Assembly (NCBI GenBank): GCA_019308745.1
Contig: JAFDHO010000019.1
Location: forward strand, 1 to 39,355
Origin: Deltaproteobacteria bacterium
GTDB lineage: Bacteria; Desulfobacterota; DSM-4660; Desulfatiglandales; HGW-15
DNA: 39,355 nucleotides
Reading direction: 5' to 3'
Of the stretch, positions 28,023 to 35,543 are shown piece after piece (the first letter of the stretch is position 1; every line of letters starts with the position of its first letter). The notes under the pieces are model-generated. The model was given only the letters and a program-made list of their open reading frames with translations. It made no database searches and had not been told where the DNA came from. The translations under genes were made by a program, and so were the position numbers.

Positions 28023-28169
28023 GGATAGGTCATCGTGGTAAGTTTCGCAAGCCGGGAACCTGAAATGATGTTGACCTTTGCTCGAGACATTAAAATAGCC
28101 ATCAAGGGTGACCCATAGCGTTTACCACTCCCTTCTTGCCATATCCCCGAATTCTTCAATTCCTTTCCC

Positions 28170-28360
28170 TCCCTCATCTGTCTTCTATCCTCTGTCCCTC
28201 TGTCCTCTGTCTTCTGAGACACTGTTCTCTCTGCCCTCTATCTTCTGTCCTCTATCTTCTGAAACACTGTTCTCTCTGCCCTCTGTCTTCTGTCCTCTGT
28301 CCCTCTGTCTTCTGTCCTCTGTCTTCTGTCCTCTGTCCTCTATCCTATGTCCCTCTGCTC
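28170..28360. repeat. Pyrimidine-rich degenerate tandem repeat (TCTGTCC/TCTTCTG type)
   Basis: About 190 bases built from short units such as CTCTGTC, TCTTCTG and TCTGTCCC. Superimposed is a 45-base direct repeat present twice in tandem (28210-28254 and 28255-28299), each with the core ACACTGTTCTCTCTGCC. One strand is almost purely C/T with scattered G. It lies between the convergent fmdB-like and UPF0280 genes and encodes nothing convincing. Units are not separated by unique spacers, so it is not a CRISPR array. Confidence 0.85.
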
Positions 28361-28390
28361 ACTGCTTTCTTGTCTCTCGTGACTCGTTAC

Positions 28391-29125
28391 TCATTTCAAC
28401 GCGACCAGCTCCACCCGGCCCCAGGAGGCCATCCTGTCCCCCATGATGGCAACACCGCCTATTATACCCCCTATCTCTCGAGCCCACTTATCTACCCTCT
28501 CCAGGTCTCTCTTCCTCTCGAGCCTGTTGCCCAGGGCAGTTGCTGCCCCATCGGCCAGCACTGCGGATGAAGACAGGATGCACACTGCATCGGCCTGACC
28601 CTCGCTGTGGGAGTGTCCCACCGTACCGGAAGACGAGCATACCCCCAGTGGCATCTGACTTGAGGGAAGCCGGAGGCCGATCTTTTCGCTCAGGGGAGAC
28701 CTCCCCGCAAAGATAGAGACGGTCACGGGCCTCTTGACATCGATAAAGATGTCCCCACCGTTTTCCACGATCACCTGGTCCGTGATCTTCAGCAGATCCT
28801 TTCCTACAAACTCGGCGATCGCCCCGGCTACCGAGGCCATGGGGCCCACGCCAGCCTTCCTCGTTGCCTCGATCATCTCCCGGACAATCGGGGGGGCGAA
28901 GGGGTCCTCTTCACGGGGCTGGAGACTGGTCAGGAAGCCGGGGTGTGATGTGATATAGGTCTCGAGCTGGTTCCTGTAACTGAGCACCAAATCCCTGGTT
29001 TCCTTTTCAAGGTTCCTATCCGCGCTTACCCAGAGGTCCGTCTCTTTCACCACCACCTGAAAAGACACCAGGTCACTCGAGGTCACCCTCTTCCTGTAAT
29101 TGCGCTTTACAAATTCCATCTTCAT
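28391..29125 (-). CDS. UPF0280 family protein (ApbE superfamily)
   Basis: A 244-aa protein matching UPF0280 (COG2122-type), distantly related to ApbE FMN transferases. The segments GVGPMASVAGAIAEFVG and VENGGDIFIDV mirror the ApbE pattern around its flavin/metal site, followed by GVCSSSGTVGHSHSEGQADAV and SSSAVLADGAATALGNRL. The family is frequent in methanogens and sulfate reducers; its reaction is unproven, though flavin attachment or a related flavin chemistry is a reasonable guess. The start lies 18 bases after the stop of the SagB-type gene, so the two form an operon. Confidence 0.88.
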   Translation of the reverse strand: MKMEFVKRNYRKRVTSSDLVSFQVVVKETDLWVSADRNLEKETRDLVLSYRNQLETYITSHPGFLTSLQPREEDPFAPPIVREMIEATRKAGVGPMASVAGAIAEFVGKDLLKITDQVIVENGGDIFIDVKRPVTVSIFAGRSPLSEKIGLRLPSSQMPLGVCSSSGTVGHSHSEGQADAVCILSSSAVLADGAATALGNRLERKRDLERVDKWAREIGGIIGGVAIMGDRMASWGRVELVALK

Positions 29126-29143
29126 CTTTCAACGGACTCTCCT

Positions 29144-30643
29144 CTACAGTTTTTTCACGGGACCTACTGCTACCAGGTACAAGAGCCTTGAGCCCTCGTT
29201 CAGGCCGAGCAGCTCCCTGGCCTCTCCATCATAGAAGGCACCGATGCCGCAACATCCGAGGCCCATGGCCGTGGCCGCCACATACAGCCTCTGGCCCAAT
29301 CGACCCGCGGTAAGCATGGCATAGCGATATCCCCGTGGGCCCCACGTGCTGGAAAGCATGTCCAAATTGGTCAAGAAGAGAAAATGGGCCCCTGCGTTGG
29401 CCAGCCACATCTGGTCCAGGCAAACTTGAGCCATCTTTCCTTCAAACGACCCCTTTGCAATCACGCCGATCTCCCGGCATGTATGATCCAGCACGTAGAA
29501 TCCCTGTTCTATGCCATCCACACTGCCTACAAGGAGCCCGATGGCCAAAGAGCTATCATATTTGGGGGTGGCATCCCTACCCTCCCCCGCGCAGACGGTC
29601 TCGATGAAAGCGCTCATTTGATCCCCGGTAATGGCCTTGTCCACGAAGTTCCTCTTTGATCTGCGCTGAAACAGGGCGTCAGGGTATTCCAGTTTCTCGG
29701 GCCAGGCAGGCAGGTCCCGGATCTTGGTCCAGCTCTCTACCTCTAGCCCTAGTTCATGGACCATCCTGGTTTCAGGCAACAGGCCTTTGACAATCTGACT
29801 CGCCGCTTCGTGCATCTGCCTTATGGCAGGGTATTCCACCTCCCTGGCCGAGACCACACTTGCTCTCCGAATGGCCTCGGGTAATTCCGTAGTTTTTCCC
29901 CCTTCTCCTCCGCGGGATGGGGAGGGATCGAAGACATGGACAAGGGCCAGGGCTCCCTCCCTCTTCTCATCGACGCCCAGGAACCGGTTGACTGCTCGAT
30001 CGTCGAAGTCATAGGAAAGAGCCGCAGGAAGACCCTCTCCTTTCAAGGCCAACATCAGGTCCTCGAGGACATGCCCGGTGTCCAGGAGATGATAGCGGTA
30101 GGCTCGGGTCCGATACTTCCATGCGCTCCTGAAGAAGATAGCCGTCAGAAAAAAGGTCACCTGCGGTATCCGTCCCTCACGGGCTTGCATCATTCCTAGG
30201 ATGGGAGTTGTAAAATCGCCCTGCCTGAGGGGATGGAGACCATGGCGGTGGATGGCAAAGTGATGCAGGCCGTCGTCCAACCCCGTAACCCCCTGGATCA
30301 CTACATAGATTTCCGTGGGGTAAAGGGCCCCTGCAGAGGCCGCGCTCCTGTAATAGAAATGCTCGTCCGGATGCCGGGCCCGCGCTGTGAGGGTATTGGT
30401 AAGGAGCAGGATGCGCGAAAGGCCCTTTATGTCGCCAATAGACCCTCCCTTCCCTGCCTTCTCCTTTAAGAGCGACGAGAAAGGCCTTTTGGGCAATGCC
30501 ACATCCCGGGGCATTTCCAGGGGCTCGATCCCCTGATAGGCCTTGAAGACCGCGGGTTGACTGGCCCAGTCCAGGAAGTGTCCGGACATGCGGTGCCGGT
30601 CATAGCTGGACTCTTCGTGGTACTGCTCACAGGAAGTGATCAT
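29144..30643 (-). CDS. Tandem SagB/ThcOx-type nitroreductase
   Basis: A 499-aa protein with two nitroreductase-fold halves. The first (about residues 40-240) has LTARARHPDEHFYYRSAASAGALYPTEIYVV and LDTGHVLEDLMLALKGEGL; the second (about 285-499) has RRSKRNF, ATAMGLGCCGIGAFYDGEARELLGL and LYLVAVGPVKKL. SagB/ThcOx members are FMN dehydrogenases; in RiPP pathways they oxidise azolines to azoles, but others occur alone. No YcaO cyclodehydratase, precursor peptide or transporter is nearby, so a RiPP role is not supported. Co-oriented and almost contiguous with the UPF0280 gene. Confidence 0.85.
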   Translation of the reverse strand: MITSCEQYHEESSYDRHRMSGHFLDWASQPAVFKAYQGIEPLEMPRDVALPKRPFSSLLKEKAGKGGSIGDIKGLSRILLLTNTLTARARHPDEHFYYRSAASAGALYPTEIYVVIQGVTGLDDGLHHFAIHRHGLHPLRQGDFTTPILGMMQAREGRIPQVTFFLTAIFFRSAWKYRTRAYRYHLLDTGHVLEDLMLALKGEGLPAALSYDFDDRAVNRFLGVDEKREGALALVHVFDPSPSRGGEGGKTTELPEAIRRASVVSAREVEYPAIRQMHEAASQIVKGLLPETRMVHELGLEVESWTKIRDLPAWPEKLEYPDALFQRRSKRNFVDKAITGDQMSAFIETVCAGEGRDATPKYDSSLAIGLLVGSVDGIEQGFYVLDHTCREIGVIAKGSFEGKMAQVCLDQMWLANAGAHFLFLTNLDMLSSTWGPRGYRYAMLTAGRLGQRLYVAATAMGLGCCGIGAFYDGEARELLGLNEGSRLLYLVAVGPVKKL

Positions 30644-30814
30644 GGGGTCTTGTTCCCCTCTTAGTTAGATTAGAAGAGGAGGCAGTTTGTGTCAAACACA
30701 AAATCCCATGCCCATCAAAACGGGATGAACCCAGAGGCCTGAATTGCTGGTTCTCTGGGGCTTTTGCACCTACTCGTGGCCTTCGGTAAGGGCATACTTT
30801 GTGAATTTTTTTCC
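30644..30814. other. Divergent intergenic region before the antiporter promoter
   Basis: Between the leftward SagB-type gene and the rightward antiporter operon. Moderately AT-rich near 30800-30815; no gene, tRNA or recognised riboswitch. Confidence 0.4.
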
Positions 30815-30843
30815 TTGACTAAGCGTCTCAATTTGCCTATGCT
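30815..30843 (+). promoter_or_regulatory. Candidate sigma-70 promoter of the antiporter operon
   Basis: TTGACT (30815-30820), exactly 17 bases, then TATGCT (30838-30843), each close to consensus. Transcription would start near 30850, leaving a leader of about 185 bases before the first gene. Confidence 0.65.
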
Positions 30844-31034
30844 CCCCCCGGAATAGGGGAGGCTTGAGGTGCTCCAGAGGTAGATTGCGAAGGAGGAAAC
30901 CCGACAACAAAGCTGGGGGTCCTGTATGCGCTTCTTGGGGAGTTCATATCCCAAATACCGAGAAAGCACCCTTTCACCATGTGACCGATTCGCAAACCCT
31001 GAATGTCCGTTCAAACAGAGCAGGAAGCAAAAAG
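30844..31034 (+). other. Long structured 5' leader of the antiporter operon
   Basis: About 190 bases without a convincing gene. The first transcribed bases form a GC-rich hairpin (CTCCCC ... GGGGAG, near 30842-30866). No consensus for c-di-AMP, sodium, cobalamin, TPP or fluoride riboswitches was recognised by eye. A ribosome-site-like AGGAGG (about 30891) is not followed by a plausible gene. Confidence 0.4.
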
Positions 31035-31604
31035 GTGCCGGTGGAAAACAAAGAAAATCCTACCCCGGAAGGCCAGGTCTCATCAAACGAAAGCTCTTCC
31101 TCTTCGGACAAGAAAGAGGGTACTCTTTTTTCCTTCCTGTTTACGTTTTTCGCCCTTTTGCTGGTCTGGTTCGTCCTATCGGGCAAATTTGATTCCTTCC
31201 ATATTTCTCTAGGCGTTGCATCCTGTCTTATTGTTACGTCCTTTTCCGGCAAACAATTCTTGCCCCCCCAAAAGATCGGACCTCTTGTGAAGGCATGGGG
31301 CCGTTTCCTGAGATATCTCCCTTGGCTGATCTTTCAGATCTTTTTGGCCAACATCCATGTGATGTACTTGGTCTTTCACCCTAGGATGATGGACCTGATC
31401 GACCCCCAAATTATCCGGTTCAAGAGCAAACTGAGTGATGAGATGTCCCTTTTCATATTTGCCAACTCCATAACCCTTACCCCAGGGACCATAACCGTGT
31501 ACGTCAACATTGATGGTGACTATGCGGTCCACGCGATAGATAGACAATGCGCCCTCTCTCTTCCCGGCGAGATGGAAGAGAGAGTCTCCCAAATAATAGG
31601 GTGA
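31035..31604 (+). CDS. Mrp/Mbh-type antiporter subunit E (MnhE/MbhA)
   Basis: About 189 aa. The N-terminal 35 residues are hydrophilic and serine-rich (SSNESSSSSDKK), followed by hydrophobic segments (FSFLFTFFALLLVWFVLSG; LGVASCLIVTSF) and the MnhE domain with YLPWLIFQIFLANIHVMYLVFHP, SLFIFANSITLTPGTITV and the soluble tail. MnhE is a non-pumping scaffold subunit of multisubunit cation/proton antiporters. The GTG at 31035 has AGGAAG seven bases upstream; a second GTG at 31041 is possible. The long reading frame extends upstream to 30864 but that part is unlike the family. Followed by mnhF after a 3-base gap. Confidence 0.85.
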   Translation: MPVENKENPTPEGQVSSNESSSSSDKKEGTLFSFLFTFFALLLVWFVLSGKFDSFHISLGVASCLIVTSFSGKQFLPPQKIGPLVKAWGRFLRYLPWLIFQIFLANIHVMYLVFHPRMMDLIDPQIIRFKSKLSDEMSLFIFANSITLTPGTITVYVNIDGDYAVHAIDRQCALSLPGEMEERVSQIIG

Positions 31605-31607
31605 ACA

Positions 31608-31898
31608 ATGGACAACCTCTTTTTCTATTCCACATTGTACTTCAGCCTCCTGATGTTGCTTTCCATGTACCGGGCTGCGTTTGGCCCCACGGTGTTGGAT
31701 CGGCTGATGGGAGTCAATGCTATTGGGAGCAAAACGACGGCGATCCTTGTCTTGATTGGCCTGCTCTATCACAGGGTGGAGATGTTCGTCGATATTGCCC
31801 TCGCTTACGCCACACTGAACTTCCTGGCGGTTCTCGCAGCTTCACGGTACTTTCAAAAGAGGAAAGGGCTCTATGATGAATCGCCTTTCGGGCGATGA
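31608..31898 (+). CDS. Mrp/Mbh-type antiporter subunit F (MnhF/MbhB)
   Basis: A 96-aa protein with three membrane helices, matching MrpF: YRAAFGPTVLDRLMGVNAIGSKTTAILVLIGLL and DIALAYATLNFLAVLAASRYFQKR. In Mrp complexes F contributes to the sodium path and complex assembly. It follows MnhE immediately. A 133-base gap separates it from mnhG. Confidence 0.9.
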   Translation: MDNLFFYSTLYFSLLMLLSMYRAAFGPTVLDRLMGVNAIGSKTTAILVLIGLLYHRVEMFVDIALAYATLNFLAVLAASRYFQKRKGLYDESPFGR

Positions 31899-32031
31899 GC
31901 CTGGCGCTTGCCTGGTGAGAAACGTCTCCTGGAGATCAATTTGGTGGGGGCCAGGCGAGGGCAGAAGATGTCGACCTCAGAGACGGGAGCCTTCTTTGAA
32001 AGTTCGTCCAGAGGGGAATAGGGGAGTTTAG
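31899..32031 (+). other. Intercistronic gap with potential attenuator hairpin
   Basis: A larger gap than elsewhere in this operon. A 7-bp inverted repeat (GCCTGGC near 31904 and GCCAGGC near 31950) encloses a smaller TCTCCTGGAGA dyad, possibly an mRNA-processing or stability element. No gene seen. Confidence 0.3.
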
Positions 32032-32373
32032 ATGGACATTGTCGTCACGATATTTCTTGTTGCCGGCCTGTGTTTCTTTACCGGAGGGGCTGTTGGAATA
32101 CTGCGCTTGCCCGAGTTCTATTCCCGCCTCCATGCCGCCGGACAACTGGATACGATGGGGGCCCTCTTCACCATGGTCGCATTGGCCCTTCATGTCCTCG
32201 AGGATTTCTCTCTGGCAGCCATTCTGACGGGGCTGAAGATCGTTCTCATCGTCTTACTCCTTTTCATGACAGGACCAACGGCAACCCATGCCATCGTGGA
32301 CGCCGGTGTCAGGGCAGGGCTGCTCCCCTGGAGAAAACCCGTTGCGGAGCGAAAAGATGATTTGGCAGATTGA
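32032..32373 (+). CDS. Mrp/Mbh-type antiporter subunit G (MnhG/MbhC)
   Basis: A 113-aa, three-helix protein matching MrpG: GLCFFTGGAVGILRLPEFYSRLHAAGQLDTMG and LIVLLLFMTGPTATHAIVDAG are diagnostic. GGGGAG lies six bases before the ATG. It overlaps the next gene by 17 bases. Confidence 0.92.
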   Translation: MDIVVTIFLVAGLCFFTGGAVGILRLPEFYSRLHAAGQLDTMGALFTMVALALHVLEDFSLAAILTGLKIVLIVLLLFMTGPTATHAIVDAGVRAGLLPWRKPVAERKDDLAD

Positions 32374-32602
32374 ATTCATAATACTCACCCTGGTTGTCAT
32401 CCTGGGAATCAGCGCGATCACGGTCAGGGACCTTTTGGGCGCGGCTATTCTCTTTGGGGCCTATAGCTTCATGATGTGTCTCCTGTGGGCAATCATGGGA
32501 GCGGTTGACGTCGCCTTCACCGAGGCCTCGGTGGGAGCGGGCGCAAGCACGGTCTTTTTTGTCGCAGCCGTCTTTCACACGACGAGGAGGACCAAGGATT
32601 GA
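32357..32602 (+). CDS. MbhD-like subunit (MrpA C-terminal homologue, DUF4040)
   Basis: An 81-aa hydrophobic protein of the MbhD/MrpA-C family: ITVRDLLGAAILFGAYSFMMCLLWAIMGAVDVAFTEASVGAGASTVFFVAAV. In MrpA this segment is fused to the antiporter core; in Mbh/Mbs complexes it is free-standing, as here. I chose the ATG at 32357, overlapping mnhG, since the upstream extension to 32288 is unlike the family. Confidence 0.85.
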   Translation: MIWQIEFIILTLVVILGISAITVRDLLGAAILFGAYSFMMCLLWAIMGAVDVAFTEASVGAGASTVFFVAAVFHTTRRTKD

Positions 32603-33429
32603 AGGCCTTCACCCTCATTATTGTCCTCCTTTGTGGGGGACTGCTGATATACGGGACCCTGGATTTCCCTCCCTGGGGTGACCCCGCCTCACCGGCGAGT
32701 ACTCACGTATCACCCCGTTACATCGAGAAGACCCTTGAAGAGACCTCCGTCCCCAACGCTGTCACGTCTGTGCTGGCAGACTACAGGGGATTTGATACCC
32801 TGTTTGAGACCATCGTGATCTTTACGGCGGCCATCTCGTGCTTTTTTCTTCTCCGATTCCTCGGGGGCAAGGCCCCTGAATCAGCCCTCTATCGTCACAT
32901 CTTGACCGGCATCACCATGCGAGTGAAAGGCGGGGAAAAGCTGCCGGGGGACCTGGAGGAGTTTGAAAGGATTGATTCTCAATGGGTTCCCTATGATCTT
33001 ATCATTAAGATTGGGTGCCGCTTGATCCTCCCCTTTGTCCAGCTCTTTGCCCTTTACGTGATCGCCCACGGCCACCACAGTCCCGGCGGAGGGTTTCAGG
33101 GGGGGGTCATTATCGGCGCAGCAATGATCCTTTTCGCCATATCGAACGACCTCAGGTCTGCGATCAGACGGGTCGGTGAGAAGATCATAAGCCTTTTCTG
33201 TTCGACGGGCGTGTTTATCTATGCAGGGACAGGGCTCCTCTGTGTCTTCCTTGGCAGGAATTTCCTGGATTATGCCGCCCTTGCCGTTCTGCTTGGCGTT
33301 GATCCCGTAACGGCCCGCTCCCACGGGATACTCGCCGTGGAAATAGGTGTGGGGATTTCCGTGATGGCCGTTATCGTGTCCCTGTACTACAATCTGTCTT
33401 CAGCCGGGAAGCTTGATGAAGGCCTGTAA
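32599..33429 (+). CDS. MbhE-MrpB (MbhF) fusion subunit
   Basis: A 276-aa fusion. Residues 1-95 resemble MbhE (start-proximal helix, GTLDFPPWGDPASPAS, VTSVLADYRGFDTLFETIVIFTAAISCFFLL), and residues about 125-270 are MrpB/MbhF (DLIIKIGCRLILPFVQLFALYVIAHGHHSPGGGFQGGVIIGAAMILF). These are usually separate genes in hydrogenase-type clusters. The start is a TTG overlapping the stop of the MbhD-like gene (TTGA), with GAGGAGG a few bases upstream. MrpB carries a helix lining the sodium path in published Mrp structures; whether the fusion preserves this is unknown. Confidence 0.87.
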   Translation: MKAFTLIIVLLCGGLLIYGTLDFPPWGDPASPASTHVSPRYIEKTLEETSVPNAVTSVLADYRGFDTLFETIVIFTAAISCFFLLRFLGGKAPESALYRHILTGITMRVKGGEKLPGDLEEFERIDSQWVPYDLIIKIGCRLILPFVQLFALYVIAHGHHSPGGGFQGGVIIGAAMILFAISNDLRSAIRRVGEKIISLFCSTGVFIYAGTGLLCVFLGRNFLDYAALAVLLGVDPVTARSHGILAVEIGVGISVMAVIVSLYYNLSSAGKLDEGL

Positions 33430-33431
33430 GC

Positions 33432-33827
33432 ATGGATGACTTCATTGCAAGATTCATGACGACTTACAACTACTGGGTCTATATCGCCCTGATGATGCTG
33501 GGCCTCTATGCAATCATAGTCAAGCGCAACCTGGTGAAGAAGATTATCGGCATGAACATCGTTCAGACAGCCATAATCCTCTTCTTTATCTCTATCAGCG
33601 CCAAGAGGGGAGCAACCCTGCCAATTGTCATGCACGGCCACGACGGCCACGGGCATGCTGTCCGCGCCACAGAATACATAAACCCCTTGCCTCACGTACT
33701 CATGCTTACGGCAATAGTGGTAGCGGTTTCAACACTTGGCGTTGCCCTGGCAATGGCGGTAAAGCTCTACCAGCAATATAACACCCTTGAGGAGGACGAG
33801 ATTTGCGATCAGATGGGAGATGAATGA
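33432..33827 (+). CDS. Mrp/Mbh-type antiporter subunit C (MnhC/MbhG, NuoK-like)
   Basis: A 131-aa three-helix protein of the MrpC/NuoK family: YWVYIALMMLGLYAIIVKRNLVKKIIGMNIVQTAIILFFI and PLPHVLMLTAIVVAVSTLGVALAMAV. A loop between helices 2 and 3 carries a His-rich insert (MHGHDGHGHAV) where most MrpC proteins have a short acidic or prolyl stretch. It begins two bases after the preceding stop. Confidence 0.9.
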   Translation: MDDFIARFMTTYNYWVYIALMMLGLYAIIVKRNLVKKIIGMNIVQTAIILFFISISAKRGATLPIVMHGHDGHGHAVRATEYINPLPHVLMLTAIVVAVSTLGVALAMAVKLYQQYNTLEEDEICDQMGDE

Positions 33828-34015
33828 TCCGGGGACTTCCCCAATCCGACACGATCCCCCGACTTCAGCCCAGGATCTGGGGAGTAACAGATGAATGGAC
33901 CCACGCTTCTCTGTCCCGGTGGGGCGCCGGTTACGCTGACGGAGGGAAGATATTGAAAGAGAGCCCAATGAAATGAATCTCTGCCCATGGGCAATCCAGA
34001 CACCAGATAGATGAA
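33828..34015 (+). other. Intercistronic gap
   Basis: 188 bases between subunits C and D. It includes the 12-base palindrome TGCCCATGGGCA (33982-33993) and a loose CCCC...GGGG stem near 33855-33882, but no recognised promoter or terminator. Confidence 0.3.
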
Positions 34016-35533
34016 ATGGAACCACAACAGACTTCTTTGATCATTCTGATTCTTGCTGCTCCCCTTTTCTTCTCCTTCTTCATGCCTATTTTGGGATGGC
34101 GGGTTAAGAAACTCTGCTACCCCCTGGCGGCCCTTGCTATCTTTCTATCCCTTCTTTCCTCCCTGGCAGTTATGGAACGCGTCCTTGACCAGGGGACCGC
34201 TCACTATTACTTGGGGGGATGGGATCCCCCCTGGGGGATAGAATTCCGCATCGATCACCTCAACGCCTTCATGGCTGTCCTGGTCTCATTCATTTGCCTC
34301 GTGGGGGCTATCTTTTCCGGGAAAACGGTGGAAAAGGACTTCCCGGAGAAGGAGGGCGCCTTTTATTGCTTGTTCCTTTTGCTCTCCACAGGTCTCCTGG
34401 GAATCGTTTTGACAGGAGACATGTTCAATCTCTTCGTGTTCCTTGAAGTCACGTCCCTGTCCGGCTATGCGCTCATAGCCATGGGAGAAAAGAGGGCCAT
34501 GCATGCAAGCTTCCGCTATGTCCTCATGGGCACCATCGGCGCAAGCTGGTATCTGCTCGGAGTCGGATACCTCTATATCGTAACCGGCTCACTGAACATG
34601 AAAGACCTCTCCGAACTCTTGCCGGCCCTCTACCACTCAAAGGCGGTCGTGGTTGGGTTTGCCTTTGTCCTGTTCGGGATCGGGATCAAGATGGCCCTTT
34701 TCCCGCTCCATATATGGCTACCCGATGCCTATACCTATGCTCCTTCTGCCGTAAGTGCCACAGTAGCTCCCCTCATGACCAAGGTCATGATCTATGTCAT
34801 CTTGCGGGTGGCGTTCACGGTCTTTGAACCCGAGTTCCCTATCAACATATTGCATGCGACAACTGTTCTGACCTGGATAAGTGTCGGCGCCATACTGTTC
34901 GGCGGCGTCATGGCCTTGACACAAAAGGACTTCAAGCGCATGCTCTGCTACATCATCGTAGCCGAGATAGGCTATATCGTAGGCGGTATTGGTATTGCCA
35001 ATGCCACCTCCATCAAGGGAGCCGTCTTCCATATCCTCAATGATGCCCTCATGATGATGTGCCTTTTCTTTGTGGCGGGCATGGTGATGTACAGGACAAA
35101 CGGTCACAAGATCTCTGATATGGAAGGGCTCTTCAGAAAGATGCCCCTCGCTGCGGCTGTCTTCACCATCGGGGCCCTGGCCGTGATCGGAGTTCCTCCA
35201 ACGGGAGGGTTTTTCAGCAAGTGGTACCTGCTTTTGGGAGGCATAGAAGCGAAGCATTGGGGCTTTGTGGCAGCATTGCTCATAAGCACGCTTATCAACG
35301 TGGCCCTCTTCGTGAGGGTCTTTGACAAGGGTATCTACGTGCATGCCTTGGGCCATGCCTCCCATGAAGCCACGACAGGCCCGGCAGACCCTCTAAGGGG
35401 CGAGGTCGACAAGATACCCCTCAGCATGGCTATTTCGGCTTTTATCGTTATCCTGGCTATTTTTCTGGCTGGCATATTCAACCAGGCCATTTTGAACAAT
35501 ATCATTCAGTTCGCAGTGCCCTCGGGGCTCTGA
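34016..35533 (+). CDS. Mrp/Mbh-type antiporter subunit D (first proton-channel paralogue)
   Basis: A 505-aa antiporter-like proton channel of the MrpD/NuoM/NuoN superfamily, with about 14 membrane helices. The conserved charged residues are present: E144 in LFVFLEVTSLSGYAL (TM5), K225 in GIKMALFPLHIWLPDAY (TM7), K256 in MTKVMIYVILR (TM8) and a late Lys in VPPTGGFFSKWY. Probably the main pumping or antiporter subunit. After it a GTG-initiated paralogue begins 10 bases downstream. Confidence 0.93.
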   Translation: MEPQQTSLIILILAAPLFFSFFMPILGWRVKKLCYPLAALAIFLSLLSSLAVMERVLDQGTAHYYLGGWDPPWGIEFRIDHLNAFMAVLVSFICLVGAIFSGKTVEKDFPEKEGAFYCLFLLLSTGLLGIVLTGDMFNLFVFLEVTSLSGYALIAMGEKRAMHASFRYVLMGTIGASWYLLGVGYLYIVTGSLNMKDLSELLPALYHSKAVVVGFAFVLFGIGIKMALFPLHIWLPDAYTYAPSAVSATVAPLMTKVMIYVILRVAFTVFEPEFPINILHATTVLTWISVGAILFGGVMALTQKDFKRMLCYIIVAEIGYIVGGIGIANATSIKGAVFHILNDALMMMCLFFVAGMVMYRTNGHKISDMEGLFRKMPLAAAVFTIGALAVIGVPPTGGFFSKWYLLLGGIEAKHWGFVAALLISTLINVALFVRVFDKGIYVHALGHASHEATTGPADPLRGEVDKIPLSMAISAFIVILAIFLAGIFNQAILNNIIQFAVPSGL

Positions 35534-35543
35534 CCGCGGCCGC

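Noticed and set aside
28170-28360. Possible CRISPR array
   Set aside because: The units are short, contiguous and degenerate, without unique spacers, and no cas gene is present.
28108-28570. Ser/Leu/Cys/Pro-rich + strand frames across the satellite
   Set aside because: The composition comes from the CTCTGTC repeat itself and the frames run into the antisense of UPF0280.
29144-30643. RiPP (thiazole/oxazole) biosynthesis cluster suggested by SagB similarity
   Set aside because: No YcaO cyclodehydratase, E1-like protein, precursor peptide or exporter is visible on either side.
34718-35365. His-rich minus-strand frame opposite the first D-type subunit
   Set aside because: Antisense of membrane-helix codons; no ribosome site or homology pattern.
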